Source: Pseudomonadota bacterium (GTDB taxonomy: Bacteria; Pseudomonadota; Gammaproteobacteria; Burkholderiales; Rhodocyclaceae). From it: 64,000 nucleotides of DNA. The DNA is taken from contig JAGTRU010000006.1 in assembly GCA_018261905.1 (NCBI GenBank), positions 216,940-280,939 of the forward strand. The letters run 5' to 3'. This document shows positions 50,176 through 60,500 of the stretch, in pieces (position 1 is the first letter of the stretch; every line of letters begins with the position of its first letter). The position numbers were made by a program, and so were the translations under genes. A model generated the notes under the pieces. That model was given only the letters and a program-made list of their open reading frames with translations, was not told where the DNA came from and made no database searches.

Positions 50176-53100
50176 TCAGCGCAGCGCCTCAAGCGCCGTC
50201 CGCACCGCGCCGTATTCGTTTTCAATGGCATCGATATGTTGCGCGATGTCCTGCAGTTCTCCCGCCCGGGCGGCTCGTTCGATTTCACCGCAGAGGCCGG
50301 CCAGTTTCCTCGCTCCGAGGATGGCGCTGCCGGAACGCAGCGAATGGGCGGCCCGGGCCAGGGCCTCGGTATCGGCCAGGGCGGCGGCGCGGCCAAGGGC
50401 CGCAATCATTTCACCGGCATTGGCGTAATAGCGCTCGAGCAGCCCGCCGATCGGACTGGGCGCGCCGGCCGGCTGATTTCGGCAGATCTGCTCGAGGGGG
50501 CGGCGGTCCAGTGTTTCGACCGCTGCTGCTGCGGGCGCGGCGGCCAGGGGCGGGCGGGGCGCCGCCGGGGCACCGACCCAGCGTTCGATAATACGGCGCA
50601 GTGCCTGACGCCGGAAAGGCTTGGCCAGGTAGTCGTCCATGCCAGCGGCCAGGCACTCTTCCCGGTCACCCTTGAGGGCGTTGGCGGTGAGGGCGATGAT
50701 CGGCAGGCGGTGCGGGCTGGCCGGGTCGGTCGGCGGTTGCGGTCGCGTTAGCCGGCGGGCGCGAATTTCCGCGGTGGTCGCGAAACCGTCCATGCCGGGC
50801 ATCTGGCAATCCATCAGGACGATGTCGAAGCGGGCCTGGGTCAGTGCGGTCAGGGCCTGGGCGCCGCTGTTGACGATGTGGACGTCGCAGTCCAGGGATT
50901 CGAGCATGGTTCGCGTGACGTCCTGGTTCACCGGGTTGTCTTCGGCCAGCAGGACGCGCACGCCGTTCAGGGTGGTTGGCCCGTTGGTTGAGGCGGGGGC
51001 GGCTTCGGGATGGGGGGCGCCGATCGCTGCATCTATCTTTTGCCGCAAGTCGGATTGGCGCAACGGTTGCTGGATCAGCGTGTGAAAGCCCGCCGCCCGC
51101 ATGCCTTTCGCGATCTCCCGGGTAGAGGCCGGCACGAGCAGGAGCAGGGCCATGCCGGCGAGCCCGCTGTCGGCCTGGACGGCGCGGCCGAAGGCGAGGG
51201 CCTGGCGCGCGCCCAGGCGGTCATCGACAATGGCCAGCCGGTAGCCGTTCCGCGTGCCGGCCGCGCGGCGCAGCAGGTCGATGCCCTCGTCGCCGGCCTC
51301 GACGCAACGTACCCGGAGGCCGAGGGCGCGCAGATAGTTTTCGAGCGTCCGGCGGCTGGTCGATTTGCCGGCGACGATCAGGGCCCGGCCGCCGTCAAGC
51401 CATTCGCTGCCCGGCGGCGTTGCGGCGGCGGGCGTCGACGGCGGGGCGAGGCGTACGGTGAACCAGAACTCGGCACCGTGTCCGGCTTTGCTGTGCACGC
51501 CGATCTGGCCGCCCATGCGCTCGACCAGTTCCTTCGAGATGGCGAGTCCGAGGCCAGTGCCGCCGTAGCGCCGGGTGGTCGAGTTGTCGGCCTGGGTAAA
51601 AGCCGTGAACAAGCGTTCCTGGACGGCGTGCGGGATGCCGATGCCGGTGTCCTTGACGGCAAAGTGCAGCGTGCTGCCCGGTGCCGCCTGGTCAATTCCG
51701 CTGGCGGCCAGGGAAACGTCGACCAGCACCTGGCCATGCTCGGTAAATTTGATGGCATTGCCGATCAGGTTGGTCAGCACCTGGCGCAGGCGGCTTGGCG
51801 CGCCGCGCAGGCCCGGGGGAACGTTGTCGGCAACCCGGCAAAGCAGTTCGAGTCCCTTCTTGTCGGCGCTTTCGGCCATCAATTGGGCAACTTCCTCGGT
51901 CAGGTCGCGCGGATTGAAATCGACCGATTCGAACTCGAGTTTGCCGGCTTCGATTTTCGAGAGATCGAGAATGTCGTCGATGATGGCAAGCAGTGTTTCG
52001 CCGGAGCGATGGACGGTTTCGGCAAGGCGGCGCTGGGCCGCGCTCAGCCGTGTGTCGAGCAGCATTTCGGTCATGCCGAGGACGCCATTCATCGGCGTCC
52101 GGATCTCGTGGCTCATGTTGGCCAGGAATTGCGACTTGGCGCGGCTGGCCTCCTGCGCCGCGGCGGCGATACGCAAGGCTTCCCCGGCCTGACGGCGTTC
52201 GCTGATGTCGCGCACGATGGCGGTGTAGATCGGCGCCCGCCCGACATCGACCTGGCTAGCCGACAGTTCGAGCGGAAAATCGCTACCGTCGCGCCGCCGA
52301 CCGCTGCCTTCGCCGCCCGGGATGGCGAAGGACTGTCCCGCCGCCGGCTCGCCATCGCTGCCCGCGGGCGGCGCCAGGGGGGCGGCGAGAGCCGGGATCA
52401 GGCGGCGCACGTCGCAGCCGACGGCCGCCCCGTCGGGATAACCGAACATCCGCTCGGCGGCCTTGTTAAACGACTCGATGCGGCCCGCCGCATCGAAGGT
52501 CAGGATGCCTTCGGCCGCCGTGTCGAGAATGCTGCGCGTCCGAGCCTCCGCTTCTTCGATCAGCGTCACGTGGCGCTGTTTCTCGTCGGCGTCGAGTTGC
52601 ATCTGGCGGGCCAGGCGGTGGCCGTAGAACATGGCGCCGGCCACCATCAGCACGATCGACAAGCCGATGACGTACTCGAATTGCTGCAGTTCCGCCGCCG
52701 CCGTGGTCTGTTGCTTGAAATGTTGTTCCTGGATCTGGCCGACCGCCCGTCGCAATTCGAGCAGCGCCCCATTGAGCTTGGCGTACTTGTGATCCATGGT
52801 GGCCATGCGCTCGCCCGCCAGATCCGGCTGTTTGCTGCGGAAATAGGCGAAGATGCGCTCGGCCTCGCCGACCATTTCCGTCTTGGCACTGACGATCGCG
52901 GTGAAATGTTCGAGCAGGGGAATGGCGACGGCCGGTTCGAGATTGTCCTGCAGCTCCTGCCGACGCTCGGCGAGGTCGTGGTCGAACGCCGCGACGGCGG
53001 CATACATGCGTTGTGACTCAAGCGCCACGTTGCGCGAGTCGAAGACGTTATTGCCCGGGGTGTTAACCAGTTCGGCCAGTTCGCCGAGATGCGAGTAGGC

Positions 53101-53301
53101 GGCGACGCGATCGGCCCAGATCCGGTTTTCTTCGACCGAACCGGTGTAGATTTCCATGATCTGGTGGTTCAGGTACAAACCAGCCGATACAGTCAGCAGG
53201 TCGAAAGCGGCGAGCAGGAAGTAGACGTAACGCCACTTCGGGAATTTGACGTCCGGGCGAGTGGTCGCATCCAATGCTCGGGGGGGGATTTCTGCGCTCA
53301 T
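50176..53301 (-). CDS. Multidomain hybrid sensor histidine kinase (BarA/ArcB-like)
   Basis: This is a 1041-aa membrane kinase from ATG 53301 ([11 protein letters not shown]); a longer frame to 53409 has no signal. TM1 about 24-45 and TM2 about 207-225 flank a helical periplasmic sensor. A PAS domain follows ([20 protein letters not shown]), then HisKA with H-box [15 protein letters not shown] (His398), HATPase [14 protein letters not shown] and [18 protein letters not shown]. Two receivers follow: a divergent one near 670-790 and one with Asp831 in [14 protein letters not shown]-terminal Hpt has His986 in [14 protein letters not shown]. This is a full phosphorelay. It converges with the NtrC-type regulator and is divergent from a NarL-type one. 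Confidence 0.93.
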   Translation of the reverse strand: MSAEIPPRALDATTRPDVKFPKWRYVYFLLAAFDLLTVSAGLYLNHQIMEIYTGSVEENRIWADRVAAYSHLGELAELVNTPGNNVFDSRNVALESQRMYAAVAAFDHDLAERRQELQDNLEPAVAIPLLEHFTAIVSAKTEMVGEAERIFAYFRSKQPDLAGERMATMDHKYAKLNGALLELRRAVGQIQEQHFKQQTTAAAELQQFEYVIGLSIVLMVAGAMFYGHRLARQMQLDADEKQRHVTLIEEAEARTRSILDTAAEGILTFDAAGRIESFNKAAERMFGYPDGAAVGCDVRRLIPALAAPLAPPAGSDGEPAAGQSFAIPGGEGSGRRRDGSDFPLELSASQVDVGRAPIYTAIVRDISERRQAGEALRIAAAAQEASRAKSQFLANMSHEIRTPMNGVLGMTEMLLDTRLSAAQRRLAETVHRSGETLLAIIDDILDLSKIEAGKLEFESVDFNPRDLTEEVAQLMAESADKKGLELLCRVADNVPPGLRGAPSRLRQVLTNLIGNAIKFTEHGQVLVDVSLAASGIDQAAPGSTLHFAVKDTGIGIPHAVQERLFTAFTQADNSTTRRYGGTGLGLAISKELVERMGGQIGVHSKAGHGAEFWFTVRLAPPSTPAAATPPGSEWLDGGRALIVAGKSTSRRTLENYLRALGLRVRCVEAGDEGIDLLRRAAGTRNGYRLAIVDDRLGARQALAFGRAVQADSGLAGMALLLLVPASTREIAKGMRAAGFHTLIQQPLRQSDLRQKIDAAIGAPHPEAAPASTNGPTTLNGVRVLLAEDNPVNQDVTRTMLESLDCDVHIVNSGAQALTALTQARFDIVLMDCQMPGMDGFATTAEIRARRLTRPQPPTDPASPHRLPIIALTANALKGDREECLAAGMDDYLAKPFRRQALRRIIERWVGAPAAPRPPLAAAPAAAAVETLDRRPLEQICRNQPAGAPSPIGGLLERYYANAGEMIAALGRAAALADTEALARAAHSLRSGSAILGARKLAGLCGEIERAARAGELQDIAQHIDAIENEYGAVRTALEALR

Positions 53302-53483
53302 GGACCTGCCTCTGTCGATTGCTGCGAAAAGGGGGCTGGCGGTTCCGACGGCTTGTTTGTATCCGTTTTCCCGGGCTTTATCAAGCCGCCGCCAAGCTGC
53401 GCTTGGCATCGTTCGGCCGGTGCTGGGTAGAATGTCCGACGAGGCTGGTGCCAGCCGCTAACCAAAGGCAGGAGCGAGGGGTA

Positions 53484-54110
53484 ATGATCGATATCCTGGT
53501 AGTCGATGACCACGCCGTCGTCCGCGAAGGGCTCCGCTACCTGCTGGCCGATGGCGTCGAGTTCGCCGTCGTCGGCGAGGCGGCGAGCGGCCAGGAAGCG
53601 CTGACCTACCTGCGCGAACGGCGCGTCGATATCATCCTGCTCGACCTCTTCATGCCCGATTCCGAGGGCCTCAGAACCTTGCGTCTGATCAAACAGCAGG
53701 CGCCCGGGGTGCCGGTCTTGTTGTTCAGCGGCGCGCCCGAGGCCGAACATGCGCTGGCCTGCCTGGCGGCCGGGGCCGCCGGCTTTGCCAGCAAGGATAG
53801 CGATCCCGCGGAGTTGCGCCAGGCCATCCGCCGGGTGGTGGCCGGTGACAATTACCTCGGCCCCGGGCTGGCCGTGCAACTGGCCCGTGGTGAAGGCGGC
53901 TTGGGCGATCCCGAGTTGCGGCGGCTAAGCGCGCGTGAGCGGGAGGTCATGCGGGGCATCGCCCGCGGCGAATCCCTGACGGCGCTGGCCGAAAGTCTCG
54001 GCCTGAGCATCAAGACCGTCAGCACGCATCGTCGGCGGCTGCTCGACAAGTTGCAACTGAGCGGCAACGCGGAACTGGTGCGTTACGCCCTGCGCCACGG
54101 AATGGACTGA
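53484..54110 (+). CDS. NarL/FixJ-family response regulator
   Basis: This is a 208-aa regulator with a receiver domain (1-120: ILVVDDHAVVREGLRYLL, phospho-acceptor Asp in ILLDLFMPDSEG, AGFASKDSDPAELRQAI) and a LuxR-type HTH at the C-terminus (RLSAREREVMRGIARGESLT, then SIKTVSTHRRRLLDKLQL). ATG 53484 follows AGGAGCGAGG. It is divergent from the hybrid kinase and lies upstream of the giant peroxidase gene, 480 bp away. It is a plausible output regulator for the kinase, by position. Confidence 0.92.
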   Translation: MIDILVVDDHAVVREGLRYLLADGVEFAVVGEAASGQEALTYLRERRVDIILLDLFMPDSEGLRTLRLIKQQAPGVPVLLFSGAPEAEHALACLAAGAAGFASKDSDPAELRQAIRRVVAGDNYLGPGLAVQLARGEGGLGDPELRRLSAREREVMRGIARGESLTALAESLGLSIKTVSTHRRRLLDKLQLSGNAELVRYALRHGMD

Positions 54111-54352
54111 GCGCTTGGCCGCGCCCGAAGCCTGGCGCAGACCTGTGGCTGTATACCCAAATCTGTGACTTTTCTCGGCGCCCGGCCGCAGCGCTCGGCC
54201 TCGCCGTCGCCCCGGAACGCAGGCCGGGGCGCGCTATGGAGTGCCCGTGCGAGAATTGCCAAGTCGAATAATTTTTCTTCCGGCCGGTCGAATTTACCGG
54301 GTAATTGCTGCACTTCGCCCTTGTCTGGGCGAGTTATCGCTGCCGCAATTGA

Positions 54353-54372
54353 TTTCCTGACCCTTTCCTGAC
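54353..54372 (+). promoter_or_regulatory. Tandem direct repeat upstream of sigma-54 promoter, candidate activator site
   Basis: TTTCCTGAC occurs twice (54353-54361 and 54364-54372) with an 11-bp period, close to one DNA helical turn. It lies about 80 bp before the -24 element at 54453. That spacing is compatible with an upstream activator sequence for an enhancer-binding protein or NarL-type regulator. Confidence 0.4.
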
Positions 54373-54450
54373 GCTATCGATACCTTTCCGCCTGACCGGG
54401 GGCGGAGCCGGTAATGGGTATTGTGCGCATTTTCGGCGTGGGCAATGTCA

Positions 54451-54467
54451 TTGGCACGGCCGTTGCT
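54451..54467 (+). promoter_or_regulatory. Sigma-54 (-24/-12) promoter of the giant peroxidase gene
   Basis: TTGGCACGGCCGTTGCT matches the consensus YTGGCACGRNNNTTGCW at the key GG and GC dinucleotides and every other defined base except R, with correct 10-bp spacing between them. The predicted start is about 54478, leaving a leader of about 110 nt before the ATG at 54590. Confidence 0.75.
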
Positions 54468-54589
54468 ATATCCGACTGGAGCACTCAACTAATCGAAACG
54501 CACTGGGCACGACCTGTTTGCTACGGCTGCAGGCATTGCCGGCGGGGCGACCCCAAGAGCTTTAGTCCTAATAGAGAACGGAGAAAATC

Positions 54590-57500
54590 ATGGCCAGCTA
54601 TATCAAGTCTGATCTGGAATTCATCCTTGCCCAGATTCGTATCGCCGAAGCTCACGCCAGTGGGCAGAGCCTTATCAACTTGATCCCGAATACGGAACTG
54701 GCCTTCGGCCTGCGTACCGTCGACGGCACTTTCAACAATCTGGTGGCCGGTCAGAATCTCTATGGGGCGGCCGATCTGGCTTTTCCGCGCCTGGTTCCGG
54801 CCAGTTATCTCAACGATCAGGACGGCGACGCTTTCGGGCCGGTCACCAATAACAACTATGCCCTGGCGACCAATGTTGCCGATGCCGATCCGCGCATCAT
54901 CAGCAACCTGATTGTCGACCAGTCCGCCAACAACCCGGCGGCGGTCGCCGCCGCCGCGGCGAATGCCGGTTCCGCGCTGGTCTCCGGGACGCGGGCCGAT
55001 GGCTCGACCTTCCAGACGTTTTACATTCCGAATATTGCGGCCGACGTCGGTTTGACCGTTCCTTTCAATCAGTGGATGACCTTCTTCGGCCAGTTCTTCG
55101 ACCATGGCCTTGATCTGGTGAACAAGGGCGGCAATGGCACCGTGTTCATTCCCCTGCAGCCGGACGATCCGCTCTACGTGCCCGGCAGCCCGACCAATTT
55201 CATGGCGGTGACGCGGACCACTGTTCAGCCGGGAGCCGATGGCATTCTCGGTACAGCCGACGATATTCAGGACGCGGTCAACCAGACCTCGCCATTTGTC
55301 GACCAGAACCAGACGTACAGTTCGCATCCCTCGCACCAGGTCTTCCTGCGCGCCTACGAATTCAACGCGGCCGGCGCTCCGGTGGCGACCGGCAAGCTGA
55401 TCGTCAATCGTGATCTCGGGGCGGATGGCCGGTTTGGTGGCAGCAATGCCAATGCCGATACCGAACTCGGCGGCATGGCGACCTGGGCCGTCGTCAAGGC
55501 ACAGGCCCGCGATCTGCTCGGCATCAACCTGACGGATGCGGATGTCTTCGATGTGCCGCTGCTGGCGACCGACCAGTATGGCATGTTCATTCGTGGCCCG
55601 AACGGTTTCCCGATGGTCGTCATGAAAGGCGCCGACGGCGTTGGCGGCACGGGCGACGACGTGCTGGTCGAGGGCAATCCGGCGGCGCCGATCAGCCTGG
55701 CCGATGCCGTGCGTACCGGCCATCCCTTCCTGGCCGACATCGCGCACGCCGCGACGCCGAACCCCGGCCTGCTGGCCGACGCCGACCTGGTGGCCGGTGG
55801 GCCGCCGCCGGCCAGCGGCTTCTATGACAATGAGTTGCTCGATGCGCACTACATTGCCGGCGACGGCCGGGTCAATGAGAACATCGGCCTGACCGCCGTA
55901 CATCACATTTTCCATTCCGAGCACAACCGCCTGGTTGAACATACCAAGGATGTCACGCTCGGCGATGCCGCAAAAATGCTTGCCGATGGCGCCAGCCAGG
56001 CGGAAGCCGTGGCCTTCCTCAACGAATGGCTGGTGGTCGACGTCGTTGCGGTGCCCACCGCCCCGGCGGCGATTGCCGCGCTGCAGTGGGATGGCGAGCG
56101 CCTGTTCCAGGCCGCCAAGTTCGGTACCGAAATGCAGTACCAGCATCTGGTATTCGAAGAATTCGCGCGTTCGATCCAGCCGCAGATCAATGCCTTCATC
56201 GACTTCAATGCGACGGTGAACCCGGCGATCGTTGCCGAGTTCGCCCATACGGTGTACCGCTTCGGCCATTCGATGCTGACCGAAACGATCGATCGGCTGG
56301 ACCCCAATTTCGCGTCGAGCGAGATCGGGCTGATCCAGGCCTTCCTCAATCCGCTTGAATTCACCGCCGGCGGTCTGACCCCGGAGCAGGCGGCGGGCGC
56401 CATCGTGCGCGGCACGACGCGCCAGGTCGGCAACGAAATCGACGAGTTCGTCACCGAGGCCCTGCGCAACAACCTGGTCGGCCTGCCCCTCGATCTCGCC
56501 GCAATCAATCTGGCGCGTGGCCGCGAAGCCGGCATCCCGACGCTCAATGCGGCTCGCCGCAGCTTCTTTGAAGGTACCGGCGACAGCCAGCTGACGCCCT
56601 ATTCCAGCTGGTTCGATTTCGTCCAGCACATGAAGCACCCGGAATCGCTGATCAATTTCATCGCTGCCTACGGCACGCATGCATCGATCACCGGCGCGAC
56701 CACGCTGGCCGACAAACGGGCGGCGGCGACCCTCATTGTTCTCGGCGGCACCGGCGCCCCGGCTGACCGTCTCGACTTCCTGCACAGTGCCGGTACCTGG
56801 GCGAGTGGTGCAAATGGCGTGACGACGACCGGTCTCGACGACGTCGACCTGTGGATCGGCGGCCTGGCCGAGGAAAAGATGCCGTTCGGCGGCATGCTCG
56901 GGTCGACCTTCAACTTTGTCTTCGAAACCCAGCTCGAAGCCCTGCAGGACGGCGACCGCTTCTACTATCTGCACCGCCTGGCCGGGGCCAATTTCCTCAA
57001 GGAGCTGGAGAACAACTCCTTCGCCAACCTGGTGATGCTCAACACCGATGCCACCCATCTGCCGGCCCTGATTTTCCAGACCCCGGCGCTGACCCTCGAA
57101 GTCAATCCGGCCTTGCAGTACAACCCGAGTGTCGTCGTCGGTGCCGACGGCATCCTCGGCACGGCCGACGATCTGCCGGCCAGTGCCGATCCGGCCGGTC
57201 CGTCCACGCACGGTGCCGGCTCGGCGCGCTCCGATTTCCTGACCCCGCTGGTCATCCGCGACAACCCGGCGACAGTCGGGCCGGACAGCAACTACCTGCA
57301 TTACACCGGTGATCTGACCGTAGTACTCGGCGGTACGGCCGGCGACGACATTCTGATTGCCGGCGATTCCGATGACGATACGGTCTATGGCGATGGCGGC
57401 AACGACCGCATCGACGGCGGCTACGGTGCCGACAACCTGTTCGGCGGCGACGGCGACGACATCATTACCGATATCGGCGGCGACGACGTCATCCACGGCG

Positions 57501-60500
57501 AGGCCGGCAACGATGTCATCCACGGCGGCAACGGCCTCAATCTGATCATCGCCGGTCCGGGCAGCGACTTCATCGTCACCGGCGAAGATGCCTCGGATAT
57601 CTTCGCCGGTACCGGTAATGACTTCATCCTCGGTTCGCGACTCAATGCCTTCCCGAACGGCAACGAGGGCGACGACTGGCTCGAACTGGGCTTGCAGGAC
57701 GGTGCCGCCGGCGACAATTTCGACCCCTTCAAGCTCGACCCGGTGATCGGCAATGACGTCTTCCTCGGCGATGGCGGCTTTGACGAGGCGCTGGGCGAGG
57801 GCGGCGACGACATCGTCGTCGGTAGCCAGGGCAACGACAAATACGATGGCATGTCCGGTTTCGACTGGGTCACTTACAAGGACAGCCAGGCCGGCATCAC
57901 TGCCGACTTTTTCAAGAATGCCTTCAACCTCAATCCGGTCAATCTCGAAGCCACCTACGCCCAACTCGAAGGCTTGTCCGGTTCGTCGCATGCCGATATC
58001 CTGCGCGGCGACGATGTTGACGCAGCCCAGATCCGGGCTGCCGGCTTTACCGGTAGCGTGCTCACCAACCTCGATCTGATCAGCGGCCTGCGCGCCTTCC
58101 TCGGCAGTGCCGCGACCAATGGTACGGCGACGCTGGCTGACGATTCGTTCGGCGCCGGCAACATCATTCTTGGCGGTGCCGGCAGCGACATCATCGAAGG
58201 GCGCGGCGGCGACGACATCATCGATGGCGACCGCTGGCTCAATGTGCGCATCAGCGTGCGCCAGAACGCCGATGGCAGCGGCCCGGAGATCGCCAGTTTC
58301 GACAGCATGGCCCCTCTCGTACCGTTCATGCTCAACGGCACCTACAATCCCGGCCAACTCGTCATTCAGCGGGAAATCATCGACGACAACAATGGCTTCG
58401 ATAGCGCAGTGTATTCCGGCAATCTGGCCGATTACACCATCACCACCGATGTTAACGGGGTAACCACCGTCGCGACCATTGTCGTTCCTGGCGGCGGGGG
58501 CGGTGGTGTCCAGATCACCGACGGGACGGACCGCCTGACCAATGTCGAGCGTCTGCAGTTCAACGATCAGGCGGTGATCCTGTCGCCGGGACTGAACAAC
58601 CAGCCGACCGGTCAATTGGCCCTGTCCGCCGCTACCCCGGCCGTCGGCCAGACGCTGACCGCTTCTCTTGGTACGGTTGTCGATGCTGATGGCATTGCTG
58701 GCCGCGTCACTTATATCTGGCAATTCGAGCGCAATGCCGGTTCGGGCCTGTTCGAGGATATCGCCTTCCAACTGACGCCGCGCGGGGCGCCTAACACGAT
58801 CGGCAAGAGCTTCACGGTAACGCCGGATCTGGAGGGCTTTGCCCTGCGCGTCAAAGCCCATTACGAGGATGCCAACGGGGTCCAGGAAACGGTGTTTTCC
58901 GCGGCGACGGCGGTGGTTGCCGCCGGCATCCCGGCGCCCGGCCCGGCGACGCTGCTGAATGGTCCGCAGTCAGGCATCGTCAGTCCCGGCGTCCATTTCA
59001 TCGGTTCCGACCTGCAGTTCATTCTCGACCAGATCAAAATCGCCGAACGCAATGCCAGCGGTGAAGACCTCCTCGACCTGATGGCCAGCCCCCGCATGGC
59101 CGCCGGCCTGCGGACGGTGGACGGGTCGCTGAACAATCTGACGTCGGGCCAGTCCGCGTTCGGTGCCGCCGATAACGTCTTCCCACGCATGCTGTCCCCC
59201 GATTTCAACGCCGCCGAGGCAGGATCCTCATATACGCAGACGAATGGGCTGGTTACCGACTCGCAGCCGCGTACCATCAGCAACCTGATCGTCGATCAGA
59301 CCGCCAACAACCCAGCGGCAGTGGCCGCTGCCGCGGCGACCGATGGGGCTGGCCTGGTCGATGGCACGCGCACCGACGGCAGCGCCTTCCAGACCTTCTT
59401 CCTGCCCAATGTCGCGGCCGATGCCGGCCTGACCGTGCCGTTCAATGCCTGGATGACCTTCTTCGGCCAGTTCTTCGATCATGGCCTCGACCTGGTGACC
59501 AAGGGCGGCAGCGGGGCGGTCTTCATTCCGCTGCAGCCGGACGATCCGCTGTATGTCGTGGGTAGCCCGACCAATTTCATGGTCTTGACGCGGGCGACCA
59601 ATTTGCCCGGGCCGGACGGTACCCTGGGCACGGCCGACGATATCCACGAACAGGAAAACACCACGTCGCCCTTCATCGACCAGAACCAAACCTACAGCTC
59701 TCATCCCTCGCACCAGGTCTTCCTGCGGGCCTACGCTTTCAACGCGGCCGGCGATCCGGTGGCGACCGGCAAACTGATCACCAATCGCGACCTGGGGGCC
59801 GATGGCAAGTTCGGCACCGGCGACGATGTCGAAATCGGCGGCATGGCGACCTGGGCCGTGGTCAAGGCCCAGGCACGCGACATCCTCGGCATCAATCTGA
59901 CCGATGCCGACGTATTCGATGTGCCGTTGCTGGCGACTGATGCTTACGGCAACTTCCTCAAAGGACCGAATGGCTTCCCGCAGGTGGTGATGCGCACGCC
60001 GGGAACGAACGGCATCATCGGCGATGCCGATGACGGACAAACGCTGGTCGAAGGCAATCCGCTGGCTCCGATCGATCTGACCAACGCCTATCGCACCGGC
60101 CACCAGTTCCTCATCGACGTTGCCCACAATGCCGATCCGACGGGCAAGACGGCCGATGCCGACAGCGTTGCCGGGGGCGCCGTGGCGGCAGGGTTCTACG
60201 ACGACGAATTGCTCGATGCGCACTACATCGCCGGCGACGGCCGGGTCAATGAAAACATCGGCCTGACCACGGTGCATCACATTTTCCACTCGGAGCATAA
60301 CCGCCTGGTCGAGCACACCAAGTCGGTCGTTCTCGATACCGCCGGCGGCGGCGACCTGACTTTCCTCAACCAGTGGCTGATGACACCGGTAGCGGCGGTG
60401 CCCGCCGATCTGTCCACCCTGGTGTGGAACGGCGAACGGCTGTTCCAGGCGGCCAAGTTCGGTACCGAAATGCAGTACCAGCACCTGGTGTTCGAGGAGT

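Noticed and set aside
51010..53016. 668-residue plus-strand frame across the hybrid kinase
   Set aside because: It is a shadow of the kinase gene; all kinase motifs are on the other strand.
54521..58861. 1446-residue open frame on the minus strand, antisense to the peroxidase gene
   Set aside because: High GC with strong codon bias keeps the opposite strand open. The sense frame has all peroxidase and RTX motifs. The minus-strand product is a low-complexity Asp/Val/Gly mixture with no motif.
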